Of a stretch of 36,324 bases of DNA, positions 8,134-15,306 are shown in pieces. The DNA lies in assembly GCA_017534445.1 (NCBI GenBank), contig JAFXWC010000024.1, positions 1 through 36,324 of the forward strand, given 5' to 3'. Origin of the DNA: Treponema sp. GTDB lineage: Bacteria > Spirochaetota > Spirochaetia > Treponematales > Treponemataceae. The translations under genes and the position numbers were made by a program. The notes beneath the pieces were generated by a model. It was not told the DNA's origin. It ran no database searches and saw only the letters and a program-made list of their open reading frames with translations. The first letter of the stretch is position 1; each line of letters begins with the position of its first letter.

Positions 8134-8628
8134 ATGAAAAAACTTTTTACGCTGCTATCAATATTGATAATGTTCGCCGCATCTTCTTTTGCAAAGAGGT
8201 TGCCGCCGCCGGAAGTTGCAACGCTAACAAAAGGAAATCTTGTTTACCGAAGCGCCGTAAATGTGTCTGATAATGGTAAATGGTTTTTTGGCATTGTTGT
8301 AATTGAATCAGCTGAGGAGCCAAAAAATTCTCGCTCTGTTCCCATTTATGCCATAGAAATGGATAAATATCTTGAAAAAGATGTTCAGTGGAAATTTATC
8401 AAAAGCATGGAATTCAGGGATGAAAATACAATCACAATCATAAATGAAAGGAATCATACGTTTGAATTGAATATAAATACGTTGGAAGTAAAATGTGTAA
8501 ACGTAAAAAACAATGTCTTTAGGTGTAATTTTCGCGCTAAAGAAAGATATAAGTGCATCTCTGGAGATATAAATAAAATATTTGAAATGGTTATCAATAC
8601 AGAAAATTCTAAGGCTGAATCAAAATGA
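8134..8628 (+). CDS. Tandem paralogue of the preceding gene, lacking the NTF2-fold domain
   Basis: A 164-residue exported protein. The first 28 residues are nearly identical to the previous gene product (signal peptide, then AKRLPPPEV), and the similarity continues through the motifs DVQWKFIKSMEFRDE and TFELNINTLEVKCVN. At residue ~147 the alignment jumps: INKIF is followed directly by EMVINTENSKAESK, which corresponds to the last strand of the upstream NTF2 domain. About 70 codons in between are missing in frame. This looks like tandem duplication followed by internal deletion. I prefer ATG 8134 (MKK) over 8122, which gives the same signal peptide start as its twin. The final codons overlap the next gene (ATGA at 8625-8628). 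Function unknown. Confidence 0.7.
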   Translation: MKKLFTLLSILIMFAASSFAKRLPPPEVATLTKGNLVYRSAVNVSDNGKWFFGIVVIESAEEPKNSRSVPIYAIEMDKYLEKDVQWKFIKSMEFRDENTITIINERNHTFELNINTLEVKCVNVKNNVFRCNFRAKERYKCISGDINKIFEMVINTENSKAESK

Positions 8629-9185
8629 CAAAAGTTATTAGAAGAAAAGTCACGCCTGTTTTATTGGGAATTGTAATACTGGCATTGATTGTATTTGCAA
8701 TATTCGGAAAGGAAATCTTTTTTGTTGAACATAGTAATTTGGACATATCAAATGGGGAAATTAAATTTAAGAAAGTACAGGAACTTGAACCCCGCGTCGT
8801 GTTTTTTTACTTGTTCATTCTTATTTGTGCAATTGTTACTTTTTTCCGGACCATTTTTTGGAAGCTTGAATATGACGACGCAAGTTTTTCTGTAAAAACC
8901 GAAGCTATTCAAAAGCTTGAATACAAAAAGATTGTAAGCATAGTTCATTATAAAGCTCGAGGATACAGGCATAGCATTGATGAATTCATAATAAGCTATA
9001 TGGGAATGCCTGAATTTGGTTATGAAGAAGAAGTTCAGAGGGCTATAATAAAGTATTATACTCATAATGGCGAAATGAAGGAATTCTTTAGCTTTGTAAA
9101 AGAAAAAAATCCGGGCATAGATTTTCATTCAGAAAATGCCGGTTGCGATGGTGTTGAAACAAGCAAATTTGATTACTTTGTATAA
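8625..9185 (+). CDS. Membrane protein of unknown function with two N-terminal helices
   Basis: A 186-residue protein. Hydrophobic helices at residues ~11-30 and ~59-77 are separated by a short hydrophilic segment. The C-terminal ~105 residues are soluble, with strand-rich motifs (LEYDDASFSVKTEAIQKLEYKKIVSIVHYKARGY) reminiscent of small bacterial PH-like domains; that resemblance is only suggestive. The start overlaps the stop of the previous gene by four bases, so it is translated with the paralogue pair. The next small membrane gene starts 24 bases after its stop. I do not recognise a family. Confidence 0.6.
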   Translation: MTKVIRRKVTPVLLGIVILALIVFAIFGKEIFFVEHSNLDISNGEIKFKKVQELEPRVVFFYLFILICAIVTFFRTIFWKLEYDDASFSVKTEAIQKLEYKKIVSIVHYKARGYRHSIDEFIISYMGMPEFGYEEEVQRAIIKYYTHNGEMKEFFSFVKEKNPGIDFHSENAGCDGVETSKFDYFV

Positions 9186-9209
9186 AATAAATTTATAAGG
9201 AAAACAAAA

Positions 9210-9491
9210 ATGAATAGACTTATTTTAACATTACTTTTACTTCTTGTTTTTATTTTGGTCACTTATATTATTTACCGGCTGACTGAAAGGGAAATGAAAA
9301 TACGAAGAAAAGCAGCTGAAGACAGGGCAAAGGAATTATCTACAACAGAAGGAATTGAATCAATTTATAAAAATGACCGCGAGTTTAGGCGGAGAATGAA
9401 CAAAAGAGATTTATTCATACTTGTAGGCCTTTTTGCTTTTTTTGTACTTTGCTTTATAATTCTTCTAATTATACGCTTATTGAGCAAATGA
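9210..9491 (+). CDS. Small two-helix membrane protein
   Basis: A 93-residue protein with a transmembrane helix at residues ~3-22, a charged middle rich in Arg, Lys and Glu (TEREMKIRRKAAEDRAKEL), and a second helix at ~69-91. TAAGGA at 9196-9201 is a good ribosome site. It follows the preceding membrane protein closely and is probably in the same transcript. No recognisable family. Confidence 0.55.
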   Translation: MNRLILTLLLLLVFILVTYIIYRLTEREMKIRRKAAEDRAKELSTTEGIESIYKNDREFRRRMNKRDLFILVGLFAFFVLCFIILLIIRLLSK

Positions 9492-9582
9492 TATATACTT
9501 CTGATTTTTTGTATTTTGGTTGACAAGTATTAAAAACTGGATTACGGTATATAATATTAACTTACAACATAGGAGATTCAAT

Positions 9583-10026
9583 ATGAGAAAAACAGTAAAG
9601 GTTTTGGTTACAGTATTCATGCTTGGGCTTGTTGCATCGCTTACTTCATGTATGGAGTTTGCAGAAGCAATGGTTGGCTCAATGTCTCAGACAGCTTATC
9701 TTTTTGATGTTACCTATAATGCAAAAACATCAAGCGGAAAAAAGGTTGAGCTTAAATTTAACAACTCAAATCTTAACGGCCGCTATAAGCTTAATGTCTG
9801 GATTGACGGAAAGTCTGTAGACAACGATGGATACACATGGAGCTTGTCCAATGAAAATATGAATGGTGCAGACAATGTTAATATATACCAGATTAACGAG
9901 AGTAACCATAATGTACAGATTTCAAAGCTGAAGCCTAATGAGGTTGCAGGAAATAATTTGACTGTAGAAGAAACCTTTAAGATTGGCTCAGAAACAATTT
10001 CAAAAGGCACCGTCTTTACCAGATAG
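9583..10026 (+). CDS. Small lipoprotein of unknown function
   Basis: A 147-residue protein with a lipoprotein signal: MRKTVKVL, a hydrophobic core, then SLTSC, giving a predicted lipidated Cys. The mature part is hydrophilic, strand-rich and Asn-rich (VTYNAKTSSGKKVELKFNNS, KLNVWIDGKSVDNDGYTW). AGGAG at 9571-9575 sits eight bases before the ATG, so I chose 9583 over the upstream in-frame ATG at 9520. A possible -10 (TATAAT, 9550-9555) lies upstream. TTGACA occurs at 9520-9525, but the 24-base gap is too long for a normal sigma-70 promoter. Role unknown. Confidence 0.65.
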   Translation: MRKTVKVLVTVFMLGLVASLTSCMEFAEAMVGSMSQTAYLFDVTYNAKTSSGKKVELKFNNSNLNGRYKLNVWIDGKSVDNDGYTWSLSNENMNGADNVNIYQINESNHNVQISKLKPNEVAGNNLTVEETFKIGSETISKGTVFTR

Positions 10027-10043
10027 TTTTTACCTTTTACAAA

Positions 10044-10075
10044 CTACGCCTACCCCAGTTGTATGGTGGGCGTAG
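10044..10075 (+). promoter_or_regulatory. 11-bp inverted repeat ahead of the 10090 gene
   Basis: CTACGCCTACC pairs with GGTGGGCGTAG (one G-T pair) around a 10-base loop. No T-run follows, so it does not look like a simple intrinsic terminator. It ends 14 bases before the start codon of the next gene and may be a 3' stabiliser of the upstream mRNA or a 5' regulatory hairpin. Confidence 0.5.
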
Positions 10076-10089
10076 CTAAACTGTAGGAA

Positions 10090-11070
10090 ATGATTAGAAA
10101 AATTTCTATTAGGGCATTTTTGCTTTTGGCAATGCTCTTTTTTTTTGACAATTCCCTAAAATGCCAGGCAGCACGCAAAGAAGGTTTTGAGCCTTTCCTT
10201 AACCTTGGCGTTTTTGGCATGAGCGTTAACGGCGAGCAGCTTGCGCAAAATACAGACTACGACCAGTTTTCCAGTAATCAAGTTTTAAGACAGATTCCTC
10301 TATTTATTGTACCGCTTCCTTTTTTGACTGGCGGATGCAAACATACGCTTTCCAAAGGAATTTTTTCTTTTAGGAATACGGCAGATATGTCGCTTTCTTT
10401 TGCAGGACTTGGTACAAGTTTTACTTCTTCCGTAAGCATTACGCCGCTCTTTTCTCTTTTTGCAAAGGCCAACATAGGCACGGCTTGGAACTACGGAACT
10501 TGGGTTGACCTTATTGGAATTTACAATCCGGCAGAAAGTGAATACGACCCGCTTACTTCTTTTTCTGAATTTTTTTACGGAATGGCTTTTGGTGCCAGTG
10601 CAATGGCTCCTTTGCCAAAGAATAACATAATTCAGTTTTCTTTTAACACGGATTACGTTGCTTTTTCCGGCGCAGAAGACGGAGAGCCTTGGGTGTGCGG
10701 AACAGAGCGTGATTGCGTGAACGGCTGGCGCTACGAAGCTTCCGCGATGCTTGCCCATACCTTTGATGGTCCAAAGCTAAAGATGGTGGGCCTTTCTTCT
10801 TCCATAAGCGGAAGGTACAGCGAAGATGATTTTGACAAAGTTTACCTGCCCTACAACCCAGCTTTTAAGACTTATTCGATTGGCGCAATGTCGCAGTTTA
10901 CCCTTACTGAAAAACAGTCGCTTCTTCTTATGCTGAATGCCAGCCGCAAGAGGAAATTTGAGCGCGATACAGATGAATATGAAGCCGAAGAAACGCTGAT
11001 GCAAAAATATGTTGGTGCAAAGTGGGGCTTTGACGGTATTATGATTATGTGGAATATTAATTTGCTTTAG
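10090..11070 (+). CDS. Predicted outer-membrane beta-barrel protein
   Basis: A 326-residue protein with a signal peptide (MIRKISIRAFLLLAMLFFF ..., likely cleavage after CQA near residue 28). The remainder is built of alternating polar and aromatic strands with Gly/Ser turns (GIFSFRNTADMSLSFAGLG, NIIQFSFNTDYVAFSG, KLKMVGLSSSISGRY). It ends with an amphipathic strand, GIMIMWNINLL. This suggests a barrel porin-like or other exported beta protein; I do not recognise the family. The ribosome site TAGGAA lies directly before the ATG, so translation initiation may be weak. It converges with the ATP-grasp gene, with only two bases between the stops. Confidence 0.6.
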   Translation: MIRKISIRAFLLLAMLFFFDNSLKCQAARKEGFEPFLNLGVFGMSVNGEQLAQNTDYDQFSSNQVLRQIPLFIVPLPFLTGGCKHTLSKGIFSFRNTADMSLSFAGLGTSFTSSVSITPLFSLFAKANIGTAWNYGTWVDLIGIYNPAESEYDPLTSFSEFFYGMAFGASAMAPLPKNNIIQFSFNTDYVAFSGAEDGEPWVCGTERDCVNGWRYEASAMLAHTFDGPKLKMVGLSSSISGRYSEDDFDKVYLPYNPAFKTYSIGAMSQFTLTEKQSLLLMLNASRKRKFERDTDEYEAEETLMQKYVGAKWGFDGIMIMWNINLL

Positions 11071-11072
11071 AA

Positions 11073-12452
11073 TTATTTTTCTTTTACAAGGGCAATCATG
11101 GATTTTGCTGTTTCCAAAAAATCTGCTTCCGTTGACTCTGGGAATTCTTTGTAAAGGTAATCCAGCTTGGCTTCCAGGTCTTTGAAACTTGCAGATGGCA
11201 CTTCTGATGAAAATATTATTTCGCAATAGCCTTTTTCGCGTTCTTGCTTTGCTATTCTGTTAAAGATTTGTCGGGCGCATTTTACAAAAGGAATTTTGCT
11301 TATTTTGGTGAACTGCTCTTTTGTTAAGATTGGAAGCTTTAGGTTAAGGGTTGGCAAAAGATTTTTTGTTTCCAGGGTAAAAGTCTTTTTTAAAAATTCT
11401 GCTGATGCAATTTGGTAAAGCAGCTTGGGAAGGCTTGTTCCAAGGCTTATGGCGTAGGTTTCGCTCATGCCGGAAAGACGGGGGTTTATTTCTATAATAC
11501 GCCAGCCCTCTTTTGTAAAGACAAGGTCTACCTGTGCAATTCCGCGCAGTTGCATTTTTTCTGCAAGGGACAAAAGCATTTTGTTCAATTCGTTAAGGCG
11601 GAAAGAGGGCGATGTTACCGGCCCCAATTTGATGCACTGTTTTGGGCTTGTGATTCCGTATTTGTTTACGCTGAACATGAATGGCGGCATTACAATGTAA
11701 TTTCCGGGAAAGCCATAAATTTCCGTTCCAAACTGGATGCCCTGCATGAATTCTTCTACAATTCTGTCTGTGGATGAACGCCCAGAGTTCAGATAGGCAA
11801 GGGCTTGCTTGTAGCTTACCGCAACTTCCATTGAATAAGAGCTAAGCCCAACCGTATCTTTTATGATGACAGGGAAATTCATTTTGCTTATCTTGGAAAG
11901 GCTGTAGTTTTTGTAGACGTTGCTTTTTATTTCCTTGTGGGGACGTTCGCACCAATATTCCAAGTGGTTTATGTAAACGGCTTTGGGAACAAAAAATCCG
12001 TTTTGTTCAAGAAAAAGATGTGTCCGTACCTTGTCAAAACAGATGAATGTTGATTCTGCCGGGTGGCAAAAGGTTTTTATGCCTTCTTTTTCAAGTTTTT
12101 CTGCAATCATTGCGTCGCTGACGGGGAGCCAGTCAAAGGGGGTAATCCAGAAGCTTGCGGCTATGCAGATGTCCGGCTTAAAGGCTAACACTTGCTCTGC
12201 AAATTCTTCCGGGCTTGTTTGCGCAAGAATTTTTTGGCAAAGGTTGGGACAAAGGCTTTGTTCAATTCCAATGTAGTCTGGCTTTGTGTCTACAAGAAAA
12301 GGGGAGGGCAGCTGCGTTACGATAAAAAAATTGTGCTCTGGATGAAGGGATGCAAGCTCTATCCATTCTTCTGCCATTTGCGGATAGCGCAGGCGTTCTA
12401 TGTTCTGGGAGTCGTATTCATTTGAAGAAGAAGCGTAGAATAAAATGTTCAC
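11073..12452 (-). CDS. ATP-grasp family ligase
   Basis: A 459-residue cytosolic protein. The ATP-grasp core spans about residues 140-340: FPVIIKD at 193-199 (nucleotide-binding Lys), EEFMQG at 233-238, QVDLVF at 307-312 and EINPRLSG at 321-328 (metal-binding Glu and Asn). It resembles the carbamoyl-phosphate synthase / D-Ala-D-Ala ligase-like branch that joins an acyl phosphate to an amine or thiol; the substrates are unknown. It starts with GTG at 12450-12452, one base after the lipase stop, so translation is coupled to the lipase. It is the last gene of the thioesterase-lipase-ATP-grasp operon. Confidence 0.8.
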   Translation of the reverse strand: MNILFYASSSNEYDSQNIERLRYPQMAEEWIELASLHPEHNFFIVTQLPSPFLVDTKPDYIGIEQSLCPNLCQKILAQTSPEEFAEQVLAFKPDICIAASFWITPFDWLPVSDAMIAEKLEKEGIKTFCHPAESTFICFDKVRTHLFLEQNGFFVPKAVYINHLEYWCERPHKEIKSNVYKNYSLSKISKMNFPVIIKDTVGLSSYSMEVAVSYKQALAYLNSGRSSTDRIVEEFMQGIQFGTEIYGFPGNYIVMPPFMFSVNKYGITSPKQCIKLGPVTSPSFRLNELNKMLLSLAEKMQLRGIAQVDLVFTKEGWRIIEINPRLSGMSETYAISLGTSLPKLLYQIASAEFLKKTFTLETKNLLPTLNLKLPILTKEQFTKISKIPFVKCARQIFNRIAKQEREKGYCEIIFSSEVPSASFKDLEAKLDYLYKEFPESTEADFLETAKSMIALVKEK

Positions 12453-12453
12453 T

Positions 12454-14598
12454 TTAGAACCTGACTCCTGCCTGGATTGTGGGATAGATTTTTACGGGTA
12501 TTCCCAAGCTTAGTCCGGGAATGGTATTTCTTTTGATGCTGTTTTCAAAGGCACCATCGTTAAAATTTTCTATATTGAATTCAAAAACACCTGAAAGGAA
12601 AAGCTGCTTGTTGCTTCGGGGGCGGAAGATTGTGCTAAAGCGCAGGGCCGGCACAAGATTCAGGTTTCTGGCCGAATCTTCCGGTGAAAGGACATATACA
12701 AATTTTGTAAAGATTTCTGCGTCACAATAAAAGCGCGAGTATATTTTCTTTTGTGAACCAAAGCCTGTCCAGAGTACAAGGTAGTCTCCAAAGCGGTGGA
12801 TGTTAAAGTCGCTAAGGAAGGTTCCAAAGATTTGTTGGGTTCCGATTCTTGCGCCAAGGGTTATGCGGTTGTCTAAGTCCCAAGAAATTTCCGGGTGGAA
12901 AGAAAATTTTTTGTCCGGACGTAAGCCGTATTTTTCCTGGGAATCGTATGCTTCTTGGGATGTAAACTCTTTTGCCACGAGAGGGAAATCCTTAGGCATG
13001 TCTTTTTCTCTTGAAAATTCGTAGAGATTGTTTTCCCTTGTGTAGAATTCCCTTTTTTTGCTACATCCAAGATAAATGCCATCCGGGGAATATTCTTCCA
13101 CTTCAACATAGAACGAAGACTTTAAAAGGCTGTCTGAGCTGACAAGAATTTTGTAGTTTGCGTTTTTTGGAAAGCCAATAAAGTTTGTGTTTATGGATTT
13201 TGAAAATGCAATTACAGGAAACTTTATAGAAGAAAAAATTACTTTTGAATTTTCAATCTTTAGTACAACCTCGTCTTTTTCGTTCAGTACGGAACAGTTT
13301 ACATGGCCCTGAAGTCTTACAAGCTCGCAGTTCATCTTGGAGAAAACTTCTTTTTCGTCAAGGGCAAGGAGCCAGCAAAGATATGTTTCCATGGTGTGCA
13401 TGTGGATGCTGGACAGGAGGGCCTTTTTTTCCAGCTTGTCATCGGATTTGATGGCTTTATCCATTGAAGCCAAAACGTTTGCAACCTTATCCTGGGGAGT
13501 TTTTCCGGTAAAGACCTGATATTTTATGAATCTTTCGGCAAAATTGTGGGGGTGCAAAAAACCGTCGTAGAATTTGCCCATTTCCGGGTAAGAGGAAGTA
13601 AGGAATTTTGTAATAATGATAGGAATGAAGGGACCTGTTTTAAAAGGAGAATAATCTTCCCCGTAAAATTTGCGGAAATAAGAATTCATCTTGGGAAGAT
13701 ATTCTTTTCTATAAACTTCATAATTTGTGTTCCAGGCGTTTGTAAGGGTAAGGATGTTGCCGTATTTTTGAAAGGTCCAGTGCTTTCTGTTTGGCGGCAT
13801 GGTTGGAACTACGTCTTCTGCGTTTACAATGTTCCAGATGAATTTGTATTGGCTTAAGTTGTCAACTTTTTTTGGGGTAACGTTTGGGGCTGCAAAGGTA
13901 TATGCATAGATGTTTTCTGCCAAGAATTTTTTGCTGTCTGCTAGATGGACGGAACATAGGTTTGCTACGGAGGCACCGCGGCTGTGTCCTGTTATTAGGA
14001 TGAAAGAATTTTTTGTGTTGATGTTGTGCTTCTTTGTGTATTCATCCAGATATAAAAGGATTTGTTTTGTTGCAATGGAAAAGCCTTCGTGAATTTCCTG
14101 TGATTCCTTGTGGGAATTGTTTATGTTCAGGTTGGAAATCCATTCTTCCGGACCAAGGGGAGTTCCGCGTATTATAAGGAAAACAAGTGTCTTTGGCCCT
14201 TGTGCGCTGCTGATTGTCTTTGACGCTATGCTGAATGCGCATTGGTTTATGCCGTATTTCTTATCGTTGTAGTCAACATTGTATTTTAGGAAAATGTCGC
14301 TGTCCTGCACTCCCAATGTTTTGTATGTTCTGTAAAGGGGATTGTCTTTTTTTGCAAGGACGTCAACATAGGCATTGTCGGAAAAAACGGCCGCCATTCT
14401 GGCAATGGAGTGGTTGTAGAAGAATGCGCTCTTTTTGCCAAAAGCTGCTTCGTCCCAGTCTAGGGAAATGTCTGCTGTATACGGCACAAGACCGGGAATT
14501 CCTGTTACAGGCAGAGAGACAGTCTTTGCAAAAGAAGTTTTTGCTGATGAGAGTAAAATAAAAAATGACAGGCAGGCGGAAAAATACTTTTTATTCAT
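12454..14598 (-). CDS. Exported class 3 lipase with barrel-like C-terminal region
   Basis: A 714-residue protein with a signal peptide (MNKKYFSA ... AKTSFA, about 24 residues). Residues ~55-290 form a lipase_3 alpha/beta-hydrolase: LIIRGT forms the oxyanion-hole region, the nucleophile elbow is GHSRG at 204-208 (Ser206), Asp262 lies in NAEDVVPTMPP, and a possible His follows in RKHWTFQKYG. A strand-rich middle part follows. The last ~140 residues (from about FHPEISWDLDNRITLGARIG) alternate hydrophobic and polar residues and end in ...IQAGVRF, a terminal Phe typical of outer-membrane barrels. It may therefore be an outer-membrane or surface-exposed lipase/esterase (inference). The start ATG overlaps the thioesterase stop by four bases. 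Confidence 0.8.
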   Translation of the reverse strand: MNKKYFSACLSFFILLSSAKTSFAKTVSLPVTGIPGLVPYTADISLDWDEAAFGKKSAFFYNHSIARMAAVFSDNAYVDVLAKKDNPLYRTYKTLGVQDSDIFLKYNVDYNDKKYGINQCAFSIASKTISSAQGPKTLVFLIIRGTPLGPEEWISNLNINNSHKESQEIHEGFSIATKQILLYLDEYTKKHNINTKNSFILITGHSRGASVANLCSVHLADSKKFLAENIYAYTFAAPNVTPKKVDNLSQYKFIWNIVNAEDVVPTMPPNRKHWTFQKYGNILTLTNAWNTNYEVYRKEYLPKMNSYFRKFYGEDYSPFKTGPFIPIIITKFLTSSYPEMGKFYDGFLHPHNFAERFIKYQVFTGKTPQDKVANVLASMDKAIKSDDKLEKKALLSSIHMHTMETYLCWLLALDEKEVFSKMNCELVRLQGHVNCSVLNEKDEVVLKIENSKVIFSSIKFPVIAFSKSINTNFIGFPKNANYKILVSSDSLLKSSFYVEVEEYSPDGIYLGCSKKREFYTRENNLYEFSREKDMPKDFPLVAKEFTSQEAYDSQEKYGLRPDKKFSFHPEISWDLDNRITLGARIGTQQIFGTFLSDFNIHRFGDYLVLWTGFGSQKKIYSRFYCDAEIFTKFVYVLSPEDSARNLNLVPALRFSTIFRPRSNKQLFLSGVFEFNIENFNDGAFENSIKRNTIPGLSLGIPVKIYPTIQAGVRF

Positions 14599-15017
14599 TT
14601 TTGAATTTCATGGCTTTTCATTATTGAATAAAATTCCGGGTATTCCTTTTCCATAAAAATTGGTTTTCCGTTGGTGTGCATAAAACAGTGGGCGCTTGTT
14701 CCTATTGCGCATAGTTCTCCTGTGGCGGCATTGCGCATTTCGTATTCAATCCAAAGCTTAAGACCCTTGAATTCTTTTACTTTTACCGCAATTTGTATTT
14801 TGTCGCTGAAGGTGGTGCTTTTTTTGTACTGGCAGTTTACTTCAAGAACCGGCGAAACAATTCCCATTGCTTCCATCTTTTCAAAGCCCCAGCCAATCTG
14901 GTCAAGAAAATCCACGCGGGCTTCTTCCATCCATCTGATGTAGTTTGAGTGGTGGCTGATTGCCATTTTGTCTGTTTCGTAGTAATGCACGGTGTGCATG
15001 TAGTTCTTTATTTCCAT
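14595..15017 (-). CDS. Acyl-CoA thioesterase, 4HBT / YbgC-FadM family
   Basis: A 140-residue hot-dog-fold protein. The N-terminal signature YYETDKMAISHHSNYIRWME carries the family's catalytic Asp (D16) and the HxxNY motif, followed by EARVDFL. The length is typical. Members hydrolyse acyl-CoA or acyl-ACP thioesters in the cytoplasm. I chose the ATG at 15017 because AAGG lies at 15027-15030, about nine bases upstream; the longer open frame adds 28 non-conserved residues that run into the promoter. It is the first gene of the operon and overlaps the lipase start (ATGA). Confidence 0.88.
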   Translation of the reverse strand: MEIKNYMHTVHYYETDKMAISHHSNYIRWMEEARVDFLDQIGWGFEKMEAMGIVSPVLEVNCQYKKSTTFSDKIQIAVKVKEFKGLKLWIEYEMRNAATGELCAIGTSAHCFMHTNGKPIFMEKEYPEFYSIMKSHEIQK

Positions 15018-15036
15018 GACTTTTTTCCTTAGCAAG

Positions 15037-15065
15037 ATTATAGCAAATTTGGAGTTTAATGTTAA
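15037..15065 (-). promoter_or_regulatory. Promoter of the thioesterase-lipase-ATP-grasp operon
   Basis: On the minus strand, TTAACA (15065-15060), a 17-base spacer, then TATAAT (15042-15037). The start codon lies 19 bases further on. Repeat copy C lies immediately upstream. Confidence 0.7.
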
Positions 15066-15096
15066 GCGAATGAAATTTGTGCGTGCTTGAAAGAGA

Positions 15097-15180
15097 AGCA
15101 CGGCCGGGATTGGAGGAGGCCGAAGGCGCCTGGCGCAAGACAGGCCGCGCGCGGTTAGCGGGCAAGCTCCGGAAAGCCCC
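15097..15180 (-). repeat. GC-rich intergenic repeat, copy C (most diverged)
   Basis: The minus strand reads GGGGCTTTCCGGAGCTTGCC, GCTAACCGCG and later CTCCAATCCCGGC. This parallels copy E (GCTAACCGCG) and copy B (CAATCCCGGC), but the middle differs. It lies between two divergent promoters, so a pure terminator role does not fit this copy. Confidence 0.6.
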
Positions 15181-15249
15181 TTGCAAAAAAAATTGCCGCA
15201 AAAAATAAGTAAAAAGGCAGAATTTTAGATTTCTAAACCCCTGTATCTG

Positions 15250-15278
15250 TTGACGGTAAAATGAAATGACGCTATACT
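15250..15278 (+). promoter_or_regulatory. Promoter of the pyruvate phosphate dikinase gene
   Basis: TTGACG at 15250-15255, a 17-base spacer, and TATACT at 15273-15278. A strong ribosome site GGAGG at 15298-15302 precedes the ATG at 15307. The combination fits a highly expressed gene. Confidence 0.75.
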
Positions 15279-15306
15279 TGTTTTTACATATATATATGGA
15301 GGACAT

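Noticed and set aside
9520..9555. TTGACA ... TATAAT as a standard promoter for the small lipoprotein
   Set aside because: The spacing is 24 bases, far from 16-18; only the -10 is plausible.
10044..10075. Intrinsic terminator
   Set aside because: A good stem, but no T-run follows on the plus strand, and on the minus strand there is no gene to terminate here.
15097..15180. Small RNA gene or tRNA in the GC-rich stretch
   Set aside because: No cloverleaf or conserved tRNA boxes; it aligns with the dispersed repeat instead.
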